From Ruminococcus sp. (GTDB lineage: Bacteria > Bacillota > Clostridia > Lachnospirales > Lachnospiraceae), in assembly GCA_013911065.1 (NCBI GenBank), contig JACERV010000025.1:1-64000 (forward strand): a stretch of 64,000 bases of DNA, in the 5' to 3' direction. Every line of letters begins with the position of its first letter. Position 1 is the first letter of the stretch. The translations under genes were made by a program, and so were the position numbers. Below are positions 36,880 to 45,863 of the stretch, piece after piece. The notes beneath the pieces are model-generated. The model saw nothing but the letters and a program-made list of their open reading frames with translations, made no database searches and was not told where the DNA came from.

Positions 36880-36905
36880 GCGCATCACTTTTTATTTTGA
36901 TGCGC
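36880..36905 (+). terminator. Hairpin downstream of the cupin gene
   Basis: An 8-bp perfect stem (GCGCATCA / TGATGCGC) with a T-rich loop, 9 bases after the cupin stop. There is no U-run, so termination efficiency is uncertain. Confidence 0.5.
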
Positions 36906-36974
36906 TAATTAATAGCCACTCTTGTCCTGGTCTTGTTTTCATTTCTTCAAATCAGCTAACTTGCGGTTTAGCTG

Positions 36975-37238
36975 CTAAATCACTTCCATTTTTGTTACAT
37001 CCGAAATACCATTTTCGTCTATGCATGGAAATAAATCATACCCCTCCCAACAGAAAACAACTCCGGTTATAGCAACTCTTGCATATCTATCATGAAAATC
37101 AGGGTGACTTTTTACAGTACGCTCTACGGTTTTGAAGCATACATCAAATTCCCTTATTTCCCCATCATCTAAAACGAGCCTTATTCTATCACCTGTCATG
37201 ATAGGTGTCCCGTTCTTATCCTTTAATCCGGTATTCAT
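36975..37238 (-). CDS. YopX-like phage protein
   Basis: An 87-aa protein. Its start GLKDKNGTPIMTGDRIRLVL is the typical YopX-type opening (small all-beta phage/bacterial protein of unknown role). The tail is acidic. It is the last minus-strand early gene before the cupin. Confidence 0.7.
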   Translation of the reverse strand: MNTGLKDKNGTPIMTGDRIRLVLDDGEIREFDVCFKTVERTVKSHPDFHDRYARVAITGVVFCWEGYDLFPCIDENGISDVTKMEVI

Positions 37239-37329
37239 ATCTACCTCTTTCCCCGGCTCAGCTACCGGACATTTTTATATTGCTTGTACGCTTTTTAATT
37301 GAGTGGCGTTCCAAACCACTCTAATTATG

Positions 37330-37683
37330 TTAGATTTTTCTAAAATGGTACATATCCTCCTTCTTTATTATTAAATCCATCCTGGGATTTCCCAATCTAC
37401 GTCTAACCTCTTCGATAACATCTCTATAAGCATCCCAGTATTCATCCTCAGTTGCTACTTCATCGGGAACTCTTGAACTTTCAACTGTAAAAATAATAGT
37501 GTTGTTAAGCTCTTCCTCGTCTTGACCAACAATATAATTTTCTTGTATCCTTCCCGAAATACGAATACCTGTTTCTTCATAAACTTTGTCTGCAGCTATA
37601 TTCCAAATGTTTCCAAGTATAGTCGCTGAGTAATATAGCGGATCAAGTCCCAAAAATGAAATAGTGTAATTTTCTGTAATCAT
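37330..37683 (-). CDS. Phage protein of unknown function
   Basis: A 117-aa protein, acidic in its central part (VGQDEEELNNTI) with helix-rich C-terminus. No recognised motif. It lies between the C5 methyltransferase and YopX-like genes. Confidence 0.65.
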   Translation of the reverse strand: MITENYTISFLGLDPLYYSATILGNIWNIAADKVYEETGIRISGRIQENYIVGQDEEELNNTIIFTVESSRVPDEVATEDEYWDAYRDVIEEVRRRLGNPRMDLIIKKEDMYHFRKI

Positions 37684-37751
37684 AGTTCACCTGCAATACA
37701 TTTTTATAATAATATATGGCTCTCTGTTAAAACGGTTAAATATCAGTTTTG

Positions 37752-39131
37752 TTACGCAAACCGTAACTGCCCCTGACTATTCTCAATCCTCATATTGGGT
37801 ATTCGTTCACCAATTTTTAGATATGGACAATTCACTTCGACAAGTGCTTTTGCCATCACCGGCACAACACTATTTCCAATACGGGCCACTTGTTCTTTTA
37901 TAGGATAAGGTTTGAAATTCTTGTCCCTAGTTATGATGTAATCCACCGGAAATCCCTGCATCAGCTTCAACTCAGGTTCGGCTTTCAGCATCCGAAGAAA
38001 TATGTCTTTCAGGATATATTTTTCTCCATCTATCTCAGTTATCACATTCACAAGTCCAAATCGGTCCTTCGTGGTTATTGTTGCAAGTGGCTCTTTTAAA
38101 CTCTGCCCGCATCCAGTACCATAATACTTAATTAAAAATGCGGATATCAGCCCGAAATGTCCTGGAGATGTTGTTATGGTGTGCAGAGGTTCATCACATC
38201 CCTGTCCAATGCCTGTCTTATAAAACTTTGTAATAAAAGCTGTGACAAGACCATATCGGTTGCTGGTATCAATCGTCTTTATGGGTTCTGTCAGAAATTG
38301 TCCCCGGGATTCCCCTACTTTTGTTTCCCCGTGATACTGAATCAGAAAAGCAACAGCTTCATTGTTTCGCACTATGTATGGATTTGGGTTTTCAACCACA
38401 TATTTCCGGTATCCGTTGGCAATCCTTTTCATTGTGGCATCTGCCAGAGGTTTTTTGCGGTCAAAGATGGATTTTCCTAAATCAGACCAGTCAATGTAAT
38501 TCCCACATTCCAACCACTTTTGACCTATTTTTCCATCTCTACTATGTGTCGGTTCCGGCCAGACTATATCAAGTCCATCCCGGCGAAATATTGCGTGCCA
38601 CCGTTTTCTTGCTGTAGGCACTCCATATTCTGCCGAATTAAGAACTTTTGTCTGAATTTTGGTATACCCGGCAAGATACATCTTCTTTATAAACCTTTTG
38701 TATTCTTTCCCTTTCTTTTTCCTTATTGGATATCCTTTTTTATTTAGTGGTCCCCACTGCCGTATTTCTTCCACATTTTCCATAATTATTACATCCGGGT
38801 GAATCTTTTTGGCATGTTCACACACTGCCATTGGCAGAATTCTTAAACCCTTTGCCCGTGGTTTGCCGCCCTTTGCCTTACTGTGGCTCGTACAATCCGG
38901 TGAAGCCCACATAAGAGACACGTGGCGACCAGCAACATGCTTTTCAAGGTCAACCTTAAATATATCCTCTGTAAGATGAAGCGTATTAGGATGATTCACC
39001 TCATGCATCCGTATGGCTTCTGGGTCATGGTTAATTGCAATGTCAACCTGCCTTCCTAATGCCATTTCTATTCCTACACTTGCTCCGCCACCACCGGCAA
39101 AGCAATCTATTATTAATCCGTTATTAATCAT
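37752..39131 (-). CDS. DNA (cytosine-5) methyltransferase
   Basis: A 459-aa C5 MTase. Motif I DCFAGGGGASVG (9-20), catalytic Cys80 in ASPDCTSHS in place of the common PPCQ, motif VI ENVEEI (119-), motif VIII GVPTARKRWHAI (170-) and motif X GNSVVPVMAKAL (419-) are all visible. Residues about 260-362 hold three repeats of AFxxKxYxTGxGQxxxEPLxTITT, unusual for the target-recognition region. It probably modifies phage DNA to avoid host restriction; no cognate endonuclease is seen. Confidence 0.92.
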   Translation of the reverse strand: MINNGLIIDCFAGGGGASVGIEMALGRQVDIAINHDPEAIRMHEVNHPNTLHLTEDIFKVDLEKHVAGRHVSLMWASPDCTSHSKAKGGKPRAKGLRILPMAVCEHAKKIHPDVIIMENVEEIRQWGPLNKKGYPIRKKKGKEYKRFIKKMYLAGYTKIQTKVLNSAEYGVPTARKRWHAIFRRDGLDIVWPEPTHSRDGKIGQKWLECGNYIDWSDLGKSIFDRKKPLADATMKRIANGYRKYVVENPNPYIVRNNEAVAFLIQYHGETKVGESRGQFLTEPIKTIDTSNRYGLVTAFITKFYKTGIGQGCDEPLHTITTSPGHFGLISAFLIKYYGTGCGQSLKEPLATITTKDRFGLVNVITEIDGEKYILKDIFLRMLKAEPELKLMQGFPVDYIITRDKNFKPYPIKEQVARIGNSVVPVMAKALVEVNCPYLKIGERIPNMRIENSQGQLRFA

Positions 39132-39214
39132 GTCTCGAAAGGAACTGATGCATCTTCACTCTGGCCAGAGTTCCAACTCCTTTCCTGTCATTCAACTAAC
39201 TTTTAATTTAATTA

Positions 39215-39496
39215 CTAAAAAATACTTTTATGTATTACAATACTTGTCTTTTGCGTATTGTTTATAACTTCCTTCTTCTGCGGTACTGGTTGTACGTTGT
39301 TATCAACCAATTTGCAGGATTTGAATTTGTATTCTGTTACCGTGTCTCTCCACGCCGTCCCTCGTTCAATTGCATCTTCTGTAGACATATAGGCAGGATA
39401 TCTACCGGATATTATTTCTCTTTCATGTTTTTCAAAGTTGCATGAAGGGCATTTTTCTATAAGGCATTCCTTAAAATCCATGTATGGGCATTTCAT
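39215..39496 (-). CDS. Small Cys-containing phage protein
   Basis: A 93-aa protein with two short Cys clusters near the start (KCPYMDFKECLIEKCPSC). GGAGGGG precedes the ATG. A zinc-binding role is possible; no family recognised. Confidence 0.65.
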   Translation of the reverse strand: MKCPYMDFKECLIEKCPSCNFEKHEREIISGRYPAYMSTEDAIERGTAWRDTVTEYKFKSCKLVDNNVQPVPQKKEVINNTQKTSIVIHKSIF

Positions 39497-39518
39497 TTTT
39501 TTACCCCTCCTTTACCTC

Positions 39519-40097
39519 CTAATTTGGAATGAACCACCATGTTTTTTGGTTCTTTCCGTATCCCGTGGTGGCAGAGTCTACTCCAATGTCATTCTTGGCT
39601 TTCATGAGGTCCGCTCTTTTTATCCCGGCAGCATCGGCTCGCAAAAGAACTTCTTCTCCATTTATCTTCCCTTCAGCCAGTATTTTTCGAAGAAAGTCCA
39701 TTGCATTCTCATGGTCCGACCTTTCAAATCTTTTAACACAATCTCGGATACGCTCTAACTGTATGGTGTTTGCACTTGACTTGTTCCAGACTTTCTCAAT
39801 GCTTTCCTGAAGTCCCTCTACAATTGTGCTCACTTTCTGTATCTCTCTATAAAGATTATTCAAAATAGCAGCTTCGCCTGTCTCTTCCTGCTTCTTCGGT
39901 ACAATCAGGCTGCCAGCTTCTAATCCCAGGACCATACAGATTAGCCTTTCAACCTGCTCCGGCTGTTCAGGATTCTGCTTCATTCCAGCTATGTATGTTT
40001 CATATCTTCCAAGCTCAATTGAAAGCCATTTTTTTGTCTTACCCCGGAATGATAATTCCTTACTGAGTTTGTCATAATCAATTGTTACAGTGTTCAA
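39519..40097 (-). CDS. Phage HTH/helical protein of the replication module
   Basis: A 192-aa protein. The longest frame starts at 40160 inside the upstream gene, but a TTG at 40097 lies just after AGGAGG, giving a 20-base overlap. The amino part (KLSKELSFRGKTKKWLSIEL) looks like an XRE-type HTH. The C-terminal 70 residues (NAMDFLRKILAEGKINGEEV) look like a winged-helix domain of phage replication/ATPase proteins. It may help load or regulate replication. Confidence 0.68.
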   Translation of the reverse strand: MNTVTIDYDKLSKELSFRGKTKKWLSIELGRYETYIAGMKQNPEQPEQVERLICMVLGLEAGSLIVPKKQEETGEAAILNNLYREIQKVSTIVEGLQESIEKVWNKSSANTIQLERIRDCVKRFERSDHENAMDFLRKILAEGKINGEEVLLRADAAGIKRADLMKAKNDIGVDSATTGYGKNQKTWWFIPN

Positions 40098-40944
40098 ATT
40101 CCCTCCTATCTGCCAGAAGTTGTTCTTCCAGACTGTCCATATCATATTTCCTACGTTCAAAATTGTTTAAATCCTTTTTAGACTTCGTACCGCTCTTTCC
40201 TTTATTAATCGGATAAAAGCTCTTCCATCCACTGGCAAATGCTTTCTTTACGATGGCAATTCTTTCAGAATCCTTGTCTGACAGATTAGTCAGTTCTTCC
40301 TGAAGGATCTGTATCTGTTCAACAGACAATGTATCACCCCTACTAATACGTCCAGTGATATACAACCGGAAGACATTCTCTAGGTCAGAGTTTTCAAAAT
40401 ACACTCCCTTTATATTTTTGTTTTCTTTACTTTTATTTTCTTTACTTTCCTTTTGTTGTTTATCTGAATCATTTATAGGCTTTTCTGTAGCAGAAATCCC
40501 CTTTTCTGTAGCAGGAATACCGTTTTTGGGTGCATTTAATAAAGGTTGACCATCTTTATTAATCAACCAATATTTGTCTTTCTGAACCTTGTTCCTAACA
40601 GTCACTTCGGAGTAGCGTTTCTGAATTCCAACAGAGGTGATAACATTCTGCGACAGGAGGGCTTTTTCAAAAAGTCCTATATCCGCGCAATACTGAATCA
40701 CTTGTAACACAAGGTCTTTATTTTTCACCCACCGATTCCCGATAATCCGAATGATTTTAGCCGCCAGCTTATCTAAAGGAATTTCCAGGTAATACCCCTC
40801 ACGATACACACTTGAAAGGATAATATCGTATATGGTCTGCCCTAACGGTCCAAACTCATTCAGCAGATCCATAACCTTAAAATCATCATAATAATCAACA
40901 TCTTTCGGAAAGTAGCTCAGCCCTTGTTTGGGGAGTCTTCCCAT
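40078..40944 (-). CDS. Phage replication initiation-like protein (DUF4373/DnaD-like)
   Basis: A 288-aa protein. The amino-terminal region (KQGLSYFPKDVDYYDDFKVM, then LLNEFGPLGQTIYDIILS) matches Lin1244/Lin1753-like domains. A Lys/Ser-rich linker (about 150-175) precedes a C-terminal DnaD-type region. Such proteins initiate replication with a helicase loader. No separate helicase gene is seen, so the host enzyme may be used. Confidence 0.82.
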   Translation of the reverse strand: MGRLPKQGLSYFPKDVDYYDDFKVMDLLNEFGPLGQTIYDIILSSVYREGYYLEIPLDKLAAKIIRIIGNRWVKNKDLVLQVIQYCADIGLFEKALLSQNVITSVGIQKRYSEVTVRNKVQKDKYWLINKDGQPLLNAPKNGIPATEKGISATEKPINDSDKQQKESKENKSKENKNIKGVYFENSDLENVFRLYITGRISRGDTLSVEQIQILQEELTNLSDKDSERIAIVKKAFASGWKSFYPINKGKSGTKSKKDLNNFERRKYDMDSLEEQLLADRREFEHCNN

Positions 40945-40951
40945 CTCGCCA

Positions 40952-41293
40952 TCACCTGCCTTTTCCTGGCAGTATTTCTTCAGATGCCTTATACATCCTC
41001 ATCCAGTCATCCATAGTCATTGTCACAAGCCATGGATGTTTATTTTTCCTATGGAACACTACGGGCATTTCATTACTATCTTTGCAGTCATTCTGTGATT
41101 GATGGACTGCATCATAGAGATTCAGCCGTTCCACTCTTTTACATTCAATATGTATCCCGGGAAGTCCGGTGACATCTGCATCTCCATTACTGCCGCAATA
41201 CTGCTGTCCTCGTCGGCTGTCTTCATAGCCGTATTGCCTTAGTATATTAGCAAGCTCCCGCTCCCCTGCAGCACCTTTCCTTCTGCTGTTCAA
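40952..41293 (-). CDS. PDDEXK Holliday-junction-resolvase-like nuclease
   Basis: A 113-aa protein. The pattern is archaeal Hjc-like: GERELANILRQYGYEDSR, then DADVTGLPGIHIECK (D and E-x-K active site). The start is TTG with AAGGAG 7 bases upstream. In this recombination module it may resolve branched DNA. Confidence 0.85.
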   Translation of the reverse strand: MNSRRKGAAGERELANILRQYGYEDSRRGQQYCGSNGDADVTGLPGIHIECKRVERLNLYDAVHQSQNDCKDSNEMPVVFHRKNKHPWLVTMTMDDWMRMYKASEEILPGKGR

Positions 41294-41309
41294 GTACCTG
41301 CTCCTTTCT

Positions 41310-41336
41310 CCCCTGCCAAAAGGAATCCGGCAGGGG
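41310..41336 (-). terminator. GC-rich hairpin upstream of the resolvase gene
   Basis: An 8-bp stem (CCCCTGCC / GGCAGGGG) with an 11-base loop lies just before the resolvase ribosome binding site. No U-run follows. It may modulate the early operon. Confidence 0.4.
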
Positions 41337-41397
41337 GAATCATAGGTTTACAAGTTACATTCGTGACGTACTATATAAAATAAGGAGATACCAATAT

Positions 41398-42141
41398 TTA
41401 AGCAATAACTGTAATGCGGCTTCTTACCGGATGTTCATTTAACTGCTCTTCCAAATAGGCTTTAATCCTTGCCATGGCTTCATTTCTCCACAAGCCGCCT
41501 TCTGCTTCTACAATCTTAAATGCGGGCTCTCCGCCGCAATCCTTAATCCGGAATACAAACTGGCTTTCAGGCTGTTTTACTTCCAGGAAAGTCCGGTATG
41601 GAATGAGCGTCACCGGATTTGGAACTAATACATCTGCTTTTGATGCAATCCCCTGCTTAATGGTAGTTTTCTGAGTAACACCGTCATCTCCGTAGTTTGC
41701 AGTGGTCTTAGCTTCTACATTCCCGGATACTTTCTGGATAGCAACCAAGTCTTCACTTACTTCAAAACTTGCCTGTATTTCAATTAAAAAGCGTTCCTGA
41801 TCATACCAGTTGTCATAATTAAATCTGGGTGTGATAGTTGAAGATTCAAACAGGAATTCTCTCTTTCTTTCCTTATTGAGCCCAGAAAACAACTGTACAC
41901 AGGTTGGGCTCTTTACCTGGATAATCATATGGTTCTTCAGCTCACTTTCCCGGTTCTTTATGTAATCAATCATAGCGGTCAGGGTAGTTGCCTCAATCCT
42001 GGATGCCATAGGTTCCTGGCCATATTCAATCAAATCTTTGTTGCAATAAGTCTTCCCTGCAATCTCTAACACTTTCGGGTCCATGCTCTGTTCTTTCAAT
42101 CCATTTACATACTGTAAAGCTTCCTTTAATCCTTCTAACAT
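41398..42141 (-). CDS. Phage protein of unknown function (possible DUF2303-like)
   Basis: A 247-aa protein, alpha-beta with a conserved-looking middle (QVKSPTCVQLFSGLNKERKR) and YDQERFLIEIQASF. Gene order between a RecT module and a resolvase resembles E. coli YfdQ (DUF2303) neighbourhoods; that link is weak. It overlaps no neighbour. Confidence 0.65.
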   Translation of the reverse strand: MLEGLKEALQYVNGLKEQSMDPKVLEIAGKTYCNKDLIEYGQEPMASRIEATTLTAMIDYIKNRESELKNHMIIQVKSPTCVQLFSGLNKERKREFLFESSTITPRFNYDNWYDQERFLIEIQASFEVSEDLVAIQKVSGNVEAKTTANYGDDGVTQKTTIKQGIASKADVLVPNPVTLIPYRTFLEVKQPESQFVFRIKDCGGEPAFKIVEAEGGLWRNEAMARIKAYLEEQLNEHPVRSRITVIA

Positions 42142-42153
42142 ATTATTCTCCTC

Positions 42154-42597
42154 CTATGCCTCTCTCTTTGCTCTCAAATCAACGACGTTTCCTGGTGCTG
42201 TTTGTACCGGTCTTTCGAATATTTCTCCGGTAGACGGATCCACAACCTTGTCCATCACTTCCACGGTTTCAACTTCTGGTGTATCCTCCAGGGACATCTG
42301 CCCCGGAATCTGGTTTCCAATCTCCTGCGCCTCTACTTCGCCAGTCTTTAGGTTCTTGCCCATGCTGATAGCGGTAACAGCTCCCAAGGCCGGTGCCAGG
42401 GTTGTTTTTGTCACAACACCGGTAGCCACAAAGTTTCTTTGTTCATTTGGTTTCAGTTCAATGGTAACTGTGATTCTTCTCTTTGCAGTGGCATCTGTAT
42501 TCGGGTCTTGGATGTTATTCGTAACTTCCTCTAATGCCCGGTTGACCTGTGTTGTAAAGGCACCTCCTGCAAAGCTCTCTAAATCAATATGTTTCAT
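42154..42597 (-). CDS. Phage protein of unknown function, early operon
   Basis: A 147-aa protein. The region KRRITVTIELKPNEQRNFVA looks like beta strands; the C-terminal third is acidic and Pro/Thr rich. It lies between RecT and the 247-aa gene, presumably in one transcript. Not recognised. Confidence 0.65.
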   Translation of the reverse strand: MKHIDLESFAGGAFTTQVNRALEEVTNNIQDPNTDATAKRRITVTIELKPNEQRNFVATGVVTKTTLAPALGAVTAISMGKNLKTGEVEAQEIGNQIPGQMSLEDTPEVETVEVMDKVVDPSTGEIFERPVQTAPGNVVDLRAKREA

Positions 42598-42624
42598 ACC
42601 TTTTGTCTCCTTTCATTTTAGTTT

Positions 42625-43590
42625 TTATGATTGATGGAAAAATGCTTCCTCAATACTCATTTGGTTGTCCATCTCTTCTGCAACACCTTCATTAGTGTCT
42701 GCCTGAGACGGTTTATCTTGCACCTCATTAAACTCCTGGTCCGATACCACATTATCATCAGAAGCCTGAGCATCATTTTCTACATATTCAGGTGTGCCGT
42801 CTTCATGGATAACTGCCATATCCTTATCTATAGCAGTCTGCAGCTCAATAGACATGATTCCCCATTTAGAAATCAGCTGTCGGAGCATAGTCTTCATTGC
42901 CATACCGTCAAAATCTTTGAACCAGAAGGAAGAGTACTTCCACATATCTTTTTCCGGTATCTTTCCTTGCTCTATCAGCTCCAATGACTTTCCACCACCG
43001 TTCTTGTAGAAAGCAAAGGAATACTTCTCTGCATGTGCCATCATCTTCTTTTTAGACCAGTACATCGTCTTCCGAAAACCATTCTCATACTCAAACATGG
43101 CATAATATCCGGACGTAGGCGTATCTTCTCTTACGATATCATCTTCAATTAGATTTACCTCAATCTCTTCATCCAACGGGTCATATCTCACAAGCTCTCC
43201 TTCTTTAATAGAAAGGACATTCAACTTCTTGTAATAACCTGAACGGATAGCCAACTGTATGTATCCCTTATATCCCAGCTGGAACTGTGCCTCCTTGCAT
43301 CCTTTCTTCTTATTATCAAAGGGGACCATGTAAAACTGTCCAAGCTGTGGAGATGGTGAAAGGTTCAGGGCCTCACCCAGTAGTGCTGCTGAGAGGATAC
43401 TGGGATTCGTACAATCCTGCAGCGCCGGTGTAGTCTGTACAGCCGATACAATGCTTGAAATGAATCGTGTTCCGTTCTTACCTCCTACCACACTGTTAAT
43501 CTGTTTCTTTACTGCATCTTGGGTAAGATAGGCTGTAAGACCTACACTCTGCCCTCTAGAGGATGCGCTCAATGAATTATTTACTGCCAT
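42625..43590 (-). CDS. RecT single-strand annealing recombinase
   Basis: A 321-aa RecT-family protein with QFLMVPFDNKK-like FYMVPFDNKKKGCKEAQFQ, LGYKGYIQLA and GYYAMFEYENGFRKT. It anneals single strands produced by the YqaJ exonuclease encoded upstream. The start at 43590 follows AAGGTGG; the longer frame to 43623 overlaps the previous gene. The C-terminal 60 residues are acidic and disordered. Confidence 0.92.
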   Translation of the reverse strand: MAVNNSLSASSRGQSVGLTAYLTQDAVKKQINSVVGGKNGTRFISSIVSAVQTTPALQDCTNPSILSAALLGEALNLSPSPQLGQFYMVPFDNKKKGCKEAQFQLGYKGYIQLAIRSGYYKKLNVLSIKEGELVRYDPLDEEIEVNLIEDDIVREDTPTSGYYAMFEYENGFRKTMYWSKKKMMAHAEKYSFAFYKNGGGKSLELIEQGKIPEKDMWKYSSFWFKDFDGMAMKTMLRQLISKWGIMSIELQTAIDKDMAVIHEDGTPEYVENDAQASDDNVVSDQEFNEVQDKPSQADTNEGVAEEMDNQMSIEEAFFHQS

Positions 43591-43594
43591 ATTG

Positions 43595-44467
43595 TTATTC
43601 CACCTTTCCAAATTTAATCTCATTCTTTACAAGGAACTGACGCAGGGACAAAAGCTGCTCCTTTGAACACCATACCCGGAAATCCATCTGCACCAAAGGC
43701 TCCGACTGTTCTATTGGTTCAGGAAGAGGTAAAGATTGGGAATGAACTGGTGGCTGCACCGACTGTTGTACCTGTGCTTCTGACTTCCTTTTTTCTTCTG
43801 CCCTTGCAGCCTCTTCCGCCGCCTTATTTTTCTGCTCTTCTTCGTACGCGGCTTTTCGTTTCTGGATTTCCGAAAGTCTCTGCCCTTCCCGAATAGCCTG
43901 TGCCATATCCAGTGTTTTTTTGTATGTCTCCATTGCCTCAAAACTAAACTCCGGGAGGCTATGTATTGTGGTAATTTCATTCCCAATCCGGTACACCGTG
44001 GTTTTCATGGATTCTTCAATTTTTGTTAATGGAACACTTGCATTCAGCCATTTATCATCAAAGATGCTGTCCAGGGTGACAAATGGCTGAAAACCTATTG
44101 TCTTAAAAAGCGCCTCTATGTCCTTCCGCTTCTGAATCCGCTTCTGTTCTTCCACCTCCTTAATCTGGCGGTCTATCAAGCCAATAGGCTCATCTATCAG
44201 GGCTATGACCTCCCTGACCTGCTTTTCAAACTTTTCATAAGGCTCCATACACAGTTTTTTGATTCTCTTTCTTTCATCTTCAAAGGCTGTCTTCAGCTTA
44301 TTTAGCTTTGCACGGTCCGCCTTAGCATCTTTGATGGTACTTTCTGTAAATACCAGAGTGTTGTATTCCTGCATCTTTTCAGCAATCTCTTTTTTCAGCT
44401 CCTCGTTGTTCCACTGAATTTCCTTGACAAATCCGCCATCTTGCGGACTCATTATTTTTAATTCCAT
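43595..44467 (-). CDS. DUF1351 phage protein
   Basis: A 290-aa protein: a helical, charged coiled-coil region (20-120), an LNASVPLTKIEESM segment, then a Lys/Glu/Ala coiled region (about 195-240) and Pro/Gln-rich linker. DUF1351 proteins sit between YqaJ and RecT in many Firmicutes phages; function unknown, probably part of the recombination set. Confidence 0.85.
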   Translation of the reverse strand: MELKIMSPQDGGFVKEIQWNNEELKKEIAEKMQEYNTLVFTESTIKDAKADRAKLNKLKTAFEDERKRIKKLCMEPYEKFEKQVREVIALIDEPIGLIDRQIKEVEEQKRIQKRKDIEALFKTIGFQPFVTLDSIFDDKWLNASVPLTKIEESMKTTVYRIGNEITTIHSLPEFSFEAMETYKKTLDMAQAIREGQRLSEIQKRKAAYEEEQKNKAAEEAARAEEKRKSEAQVQQSVQPPVHSQSLPLPEPIEQSEPLVQMDFRVWCSKEQLLSLRQFLVKNEIKFGKVE

Positions 44468-44476
44468 AGATTCCTC

Positions 44477-45133
44477 CTATATTTCCGGGAGTATGAGGGG
44501 CGGCTTTCTTCCACTCTCCACATATCTCCAAAACTTTATTTCCTCCTGTAACAAAAACTCTAAGTCTTCCTCTACCTCTTCCCGTTCGATGAAGTAATGC
44601 TTTGCCTGGGTTCTGATGTCTCTTCCCCATGAGCTAATCAGGTGTGCCCTAAGGACAACAAACTGGTATCCCGTAACCAGCAGATAATGTAAGACCTGTA
44701 TGTAATAGTTTTGCGGAATCCTATCATTCCATTTTTCACGCTGCATGCTCTGAAGAATGTTTGTGGTCTTAATCTCCAATATGCCATTTCGTCCATCCTG
44801 GTCCAGAAGTTCCCCATCAAGTGAAGCCTGCATAAATGGATACTCCACACTCTGCAATATCCGGTAACCATGATGAGAAACCTTGTACTCGGGATAATCC
44901 AGTTTGAAAAGCTCCCGGATAGGCTCCTCCGCACTATTTCCATATACCACATATGGCTTGTCCGAAATGTCTTCAGAGATTTTCCTTCCTGTCTTTTCCT
45001 CAAACAGTTCGATATTGGTCTTATAGGGATTCATGCCTATAACCGCACTGGCATCACTTCCCCCAATGCCATTCATACGCCCTTTCAGCCATGCTTTTTC
45101 ATCAGGGAAATCATAAATGTTATACTGGTCCAT
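44477..45133 (-). CDS. YqaJ-family phage exonuclease
   Basis: A 218-aa lambda-exonuclease-like protein. Visible motifs: RMNGIGGSDASAVIG, the catalytic D in QASLDG and E-x-K in ILEIKT. It processes DNA ends to 3' single strands for RecT. ATG 45133 follows AGGAGG; an upstream frame to 45247 is not supported. Confidence 0.92.
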   Translation of the reverse strand: MDQYNIYDFPDEKAWLKGRMNGIGGSDASAVIGMNPYKTNIELFEEKTGRKISEDISDKPYVVYGNSAEEPIRELFKLDYPEYKVSHHGYRILQSVEYPFMQASLDGELLDQDGRNGILEIKTTNILQSMQREKWNDRIPQNYYIQVLHYLLVTGYQFVVLRAHLISSWGRDIRTQAKHYFIEREEVEEDLEFLLQEEIKFWRYVESGRKPPLILPEI

Positions 45134-45141
45134 GGTTCCTC

Positions 45142-45360
45142 CTATACAATCACATACTCTTTGTTGCTGCCTGAAACATGGTTCTGTGCGATTATCATAG
45201 CTTCTTGATATGTGCCATGGTGTGAGCGCATCCAGCCATCTGAGCACCGTATAATGAAGGTCTGCTTAATACTTGACTCAATTTCTTCTATATCCTGACG
45301 CACCAGCCTTTCCTGGTCCGCCCACTCCATGTAATTACCGTCGTCCCAGTTATCTTTCAT
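45142..45360 (-). CDS. Small phage protein of unknown function
   Basis: A 72-aa acidic protein with YQEAMIIAQNHV and GSNKEYVIV at the end. AAGGAG is 7 bases before ATG 45360. Located at the head of the recombination genes. Not recognised. Confidence 0.68.
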   Translation of the reverse strand: MKDNWDDGNYMEWADQERLVRQDIEEIESSIKQTFIIRCSDGWMRSHHGTYQEAMIIAQNHVSGSNKEYVIV

Positions 45361-45446
45361 TTGCAATCTCCTTAAAATCTGCTATAATAAAGTTGTTAAA
45401 TTACTTGAGTGCTTACGCCTTGCAGGGCATATGTAAGCGCTCTTTT

Positions 45447-45650
45447 TTATTCCTGATTTTTAATATTTCCAATCCATACACTTCCATCCACATCCAGCTC
45501 GCATGTTGCTACTATTAACACATGGAGCTTTTCCTTTAGTTCACGCCCAAGCTCAGAATAATAATTGACAAGCCGTGCCTGTCCATTCTGGCAGATAACC
45601 GCCTTATGTCCGCAAAGTCCTGCGAAAGAACAATTTATTTCGAATTTCAT
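45447..45650 (-). CDS. Small phage protein of unknown function
   Basis: A 67-aa protein (MKFEINCSFAGLCGHKAVIC...) with four cysteines in its first half and a beta-rich C-terminus. The start at 45650 has AAAGGAG upstream; the longer frame lacks a site. Not recognised. Confidence 0.65.
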   Translation of the reverse strand: MKFEINCSFAGLCGHKAVICQNGQARLVNYYSELGRELKEKLHVLIVATCELDVDGSVWIGNIKNQE

Positions 45651-45667
45651 AGCTATTTTCTCCTTTC

Positions 45668-45847
45668 CTATATGAATGCTGGTATCAGCAGCACCAGCCA
45701 TGCTATTGCTATCATTATGGTAACCTCACTGTCAGACATCTTCCCCTCGCCCCACCTCCTTTGCTTGAACTCCCCACACGGATACATCCTGCTCGCCTCC
45801 ATGCAATACTCATACCTCCGGCACTGGTGGCATGTCCTTTCTTTCAA
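45668..45847 (-). CDS. Small protein with Cys-rich head and membrane tail
   Basis: A 59-aa frame from TTG 45847, with AGGAGG 8 bases upstream, to TAG 45668. The head has CHQCRRYEYCMEASRMYPCGEF, a four-Cys zinc-finger-like set; the tail (MIAIAWLVLLIPAFI) is a hydrophobic segment able to span the membrane. Function unknown; the site and the phage context support a real gene. Confidence 0.55.
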   Translation of the reverse strand: MKERTCHQCRRYEYCMEASRMYPCGEFKQRRWGEGKMSDSEVTIMIAIAWLVLLIPAFI

Positions 45848-45863
45848 TGGCTTGTCCTCCTTT

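Noticed and set aside
37752-39131. Complete restriction-modification system
   Set aside because: Only the methyltransferase is present; neighbouring small genes show no nuclease motif and the PDDEXK protein at 40952 resembles a junction resolvase.
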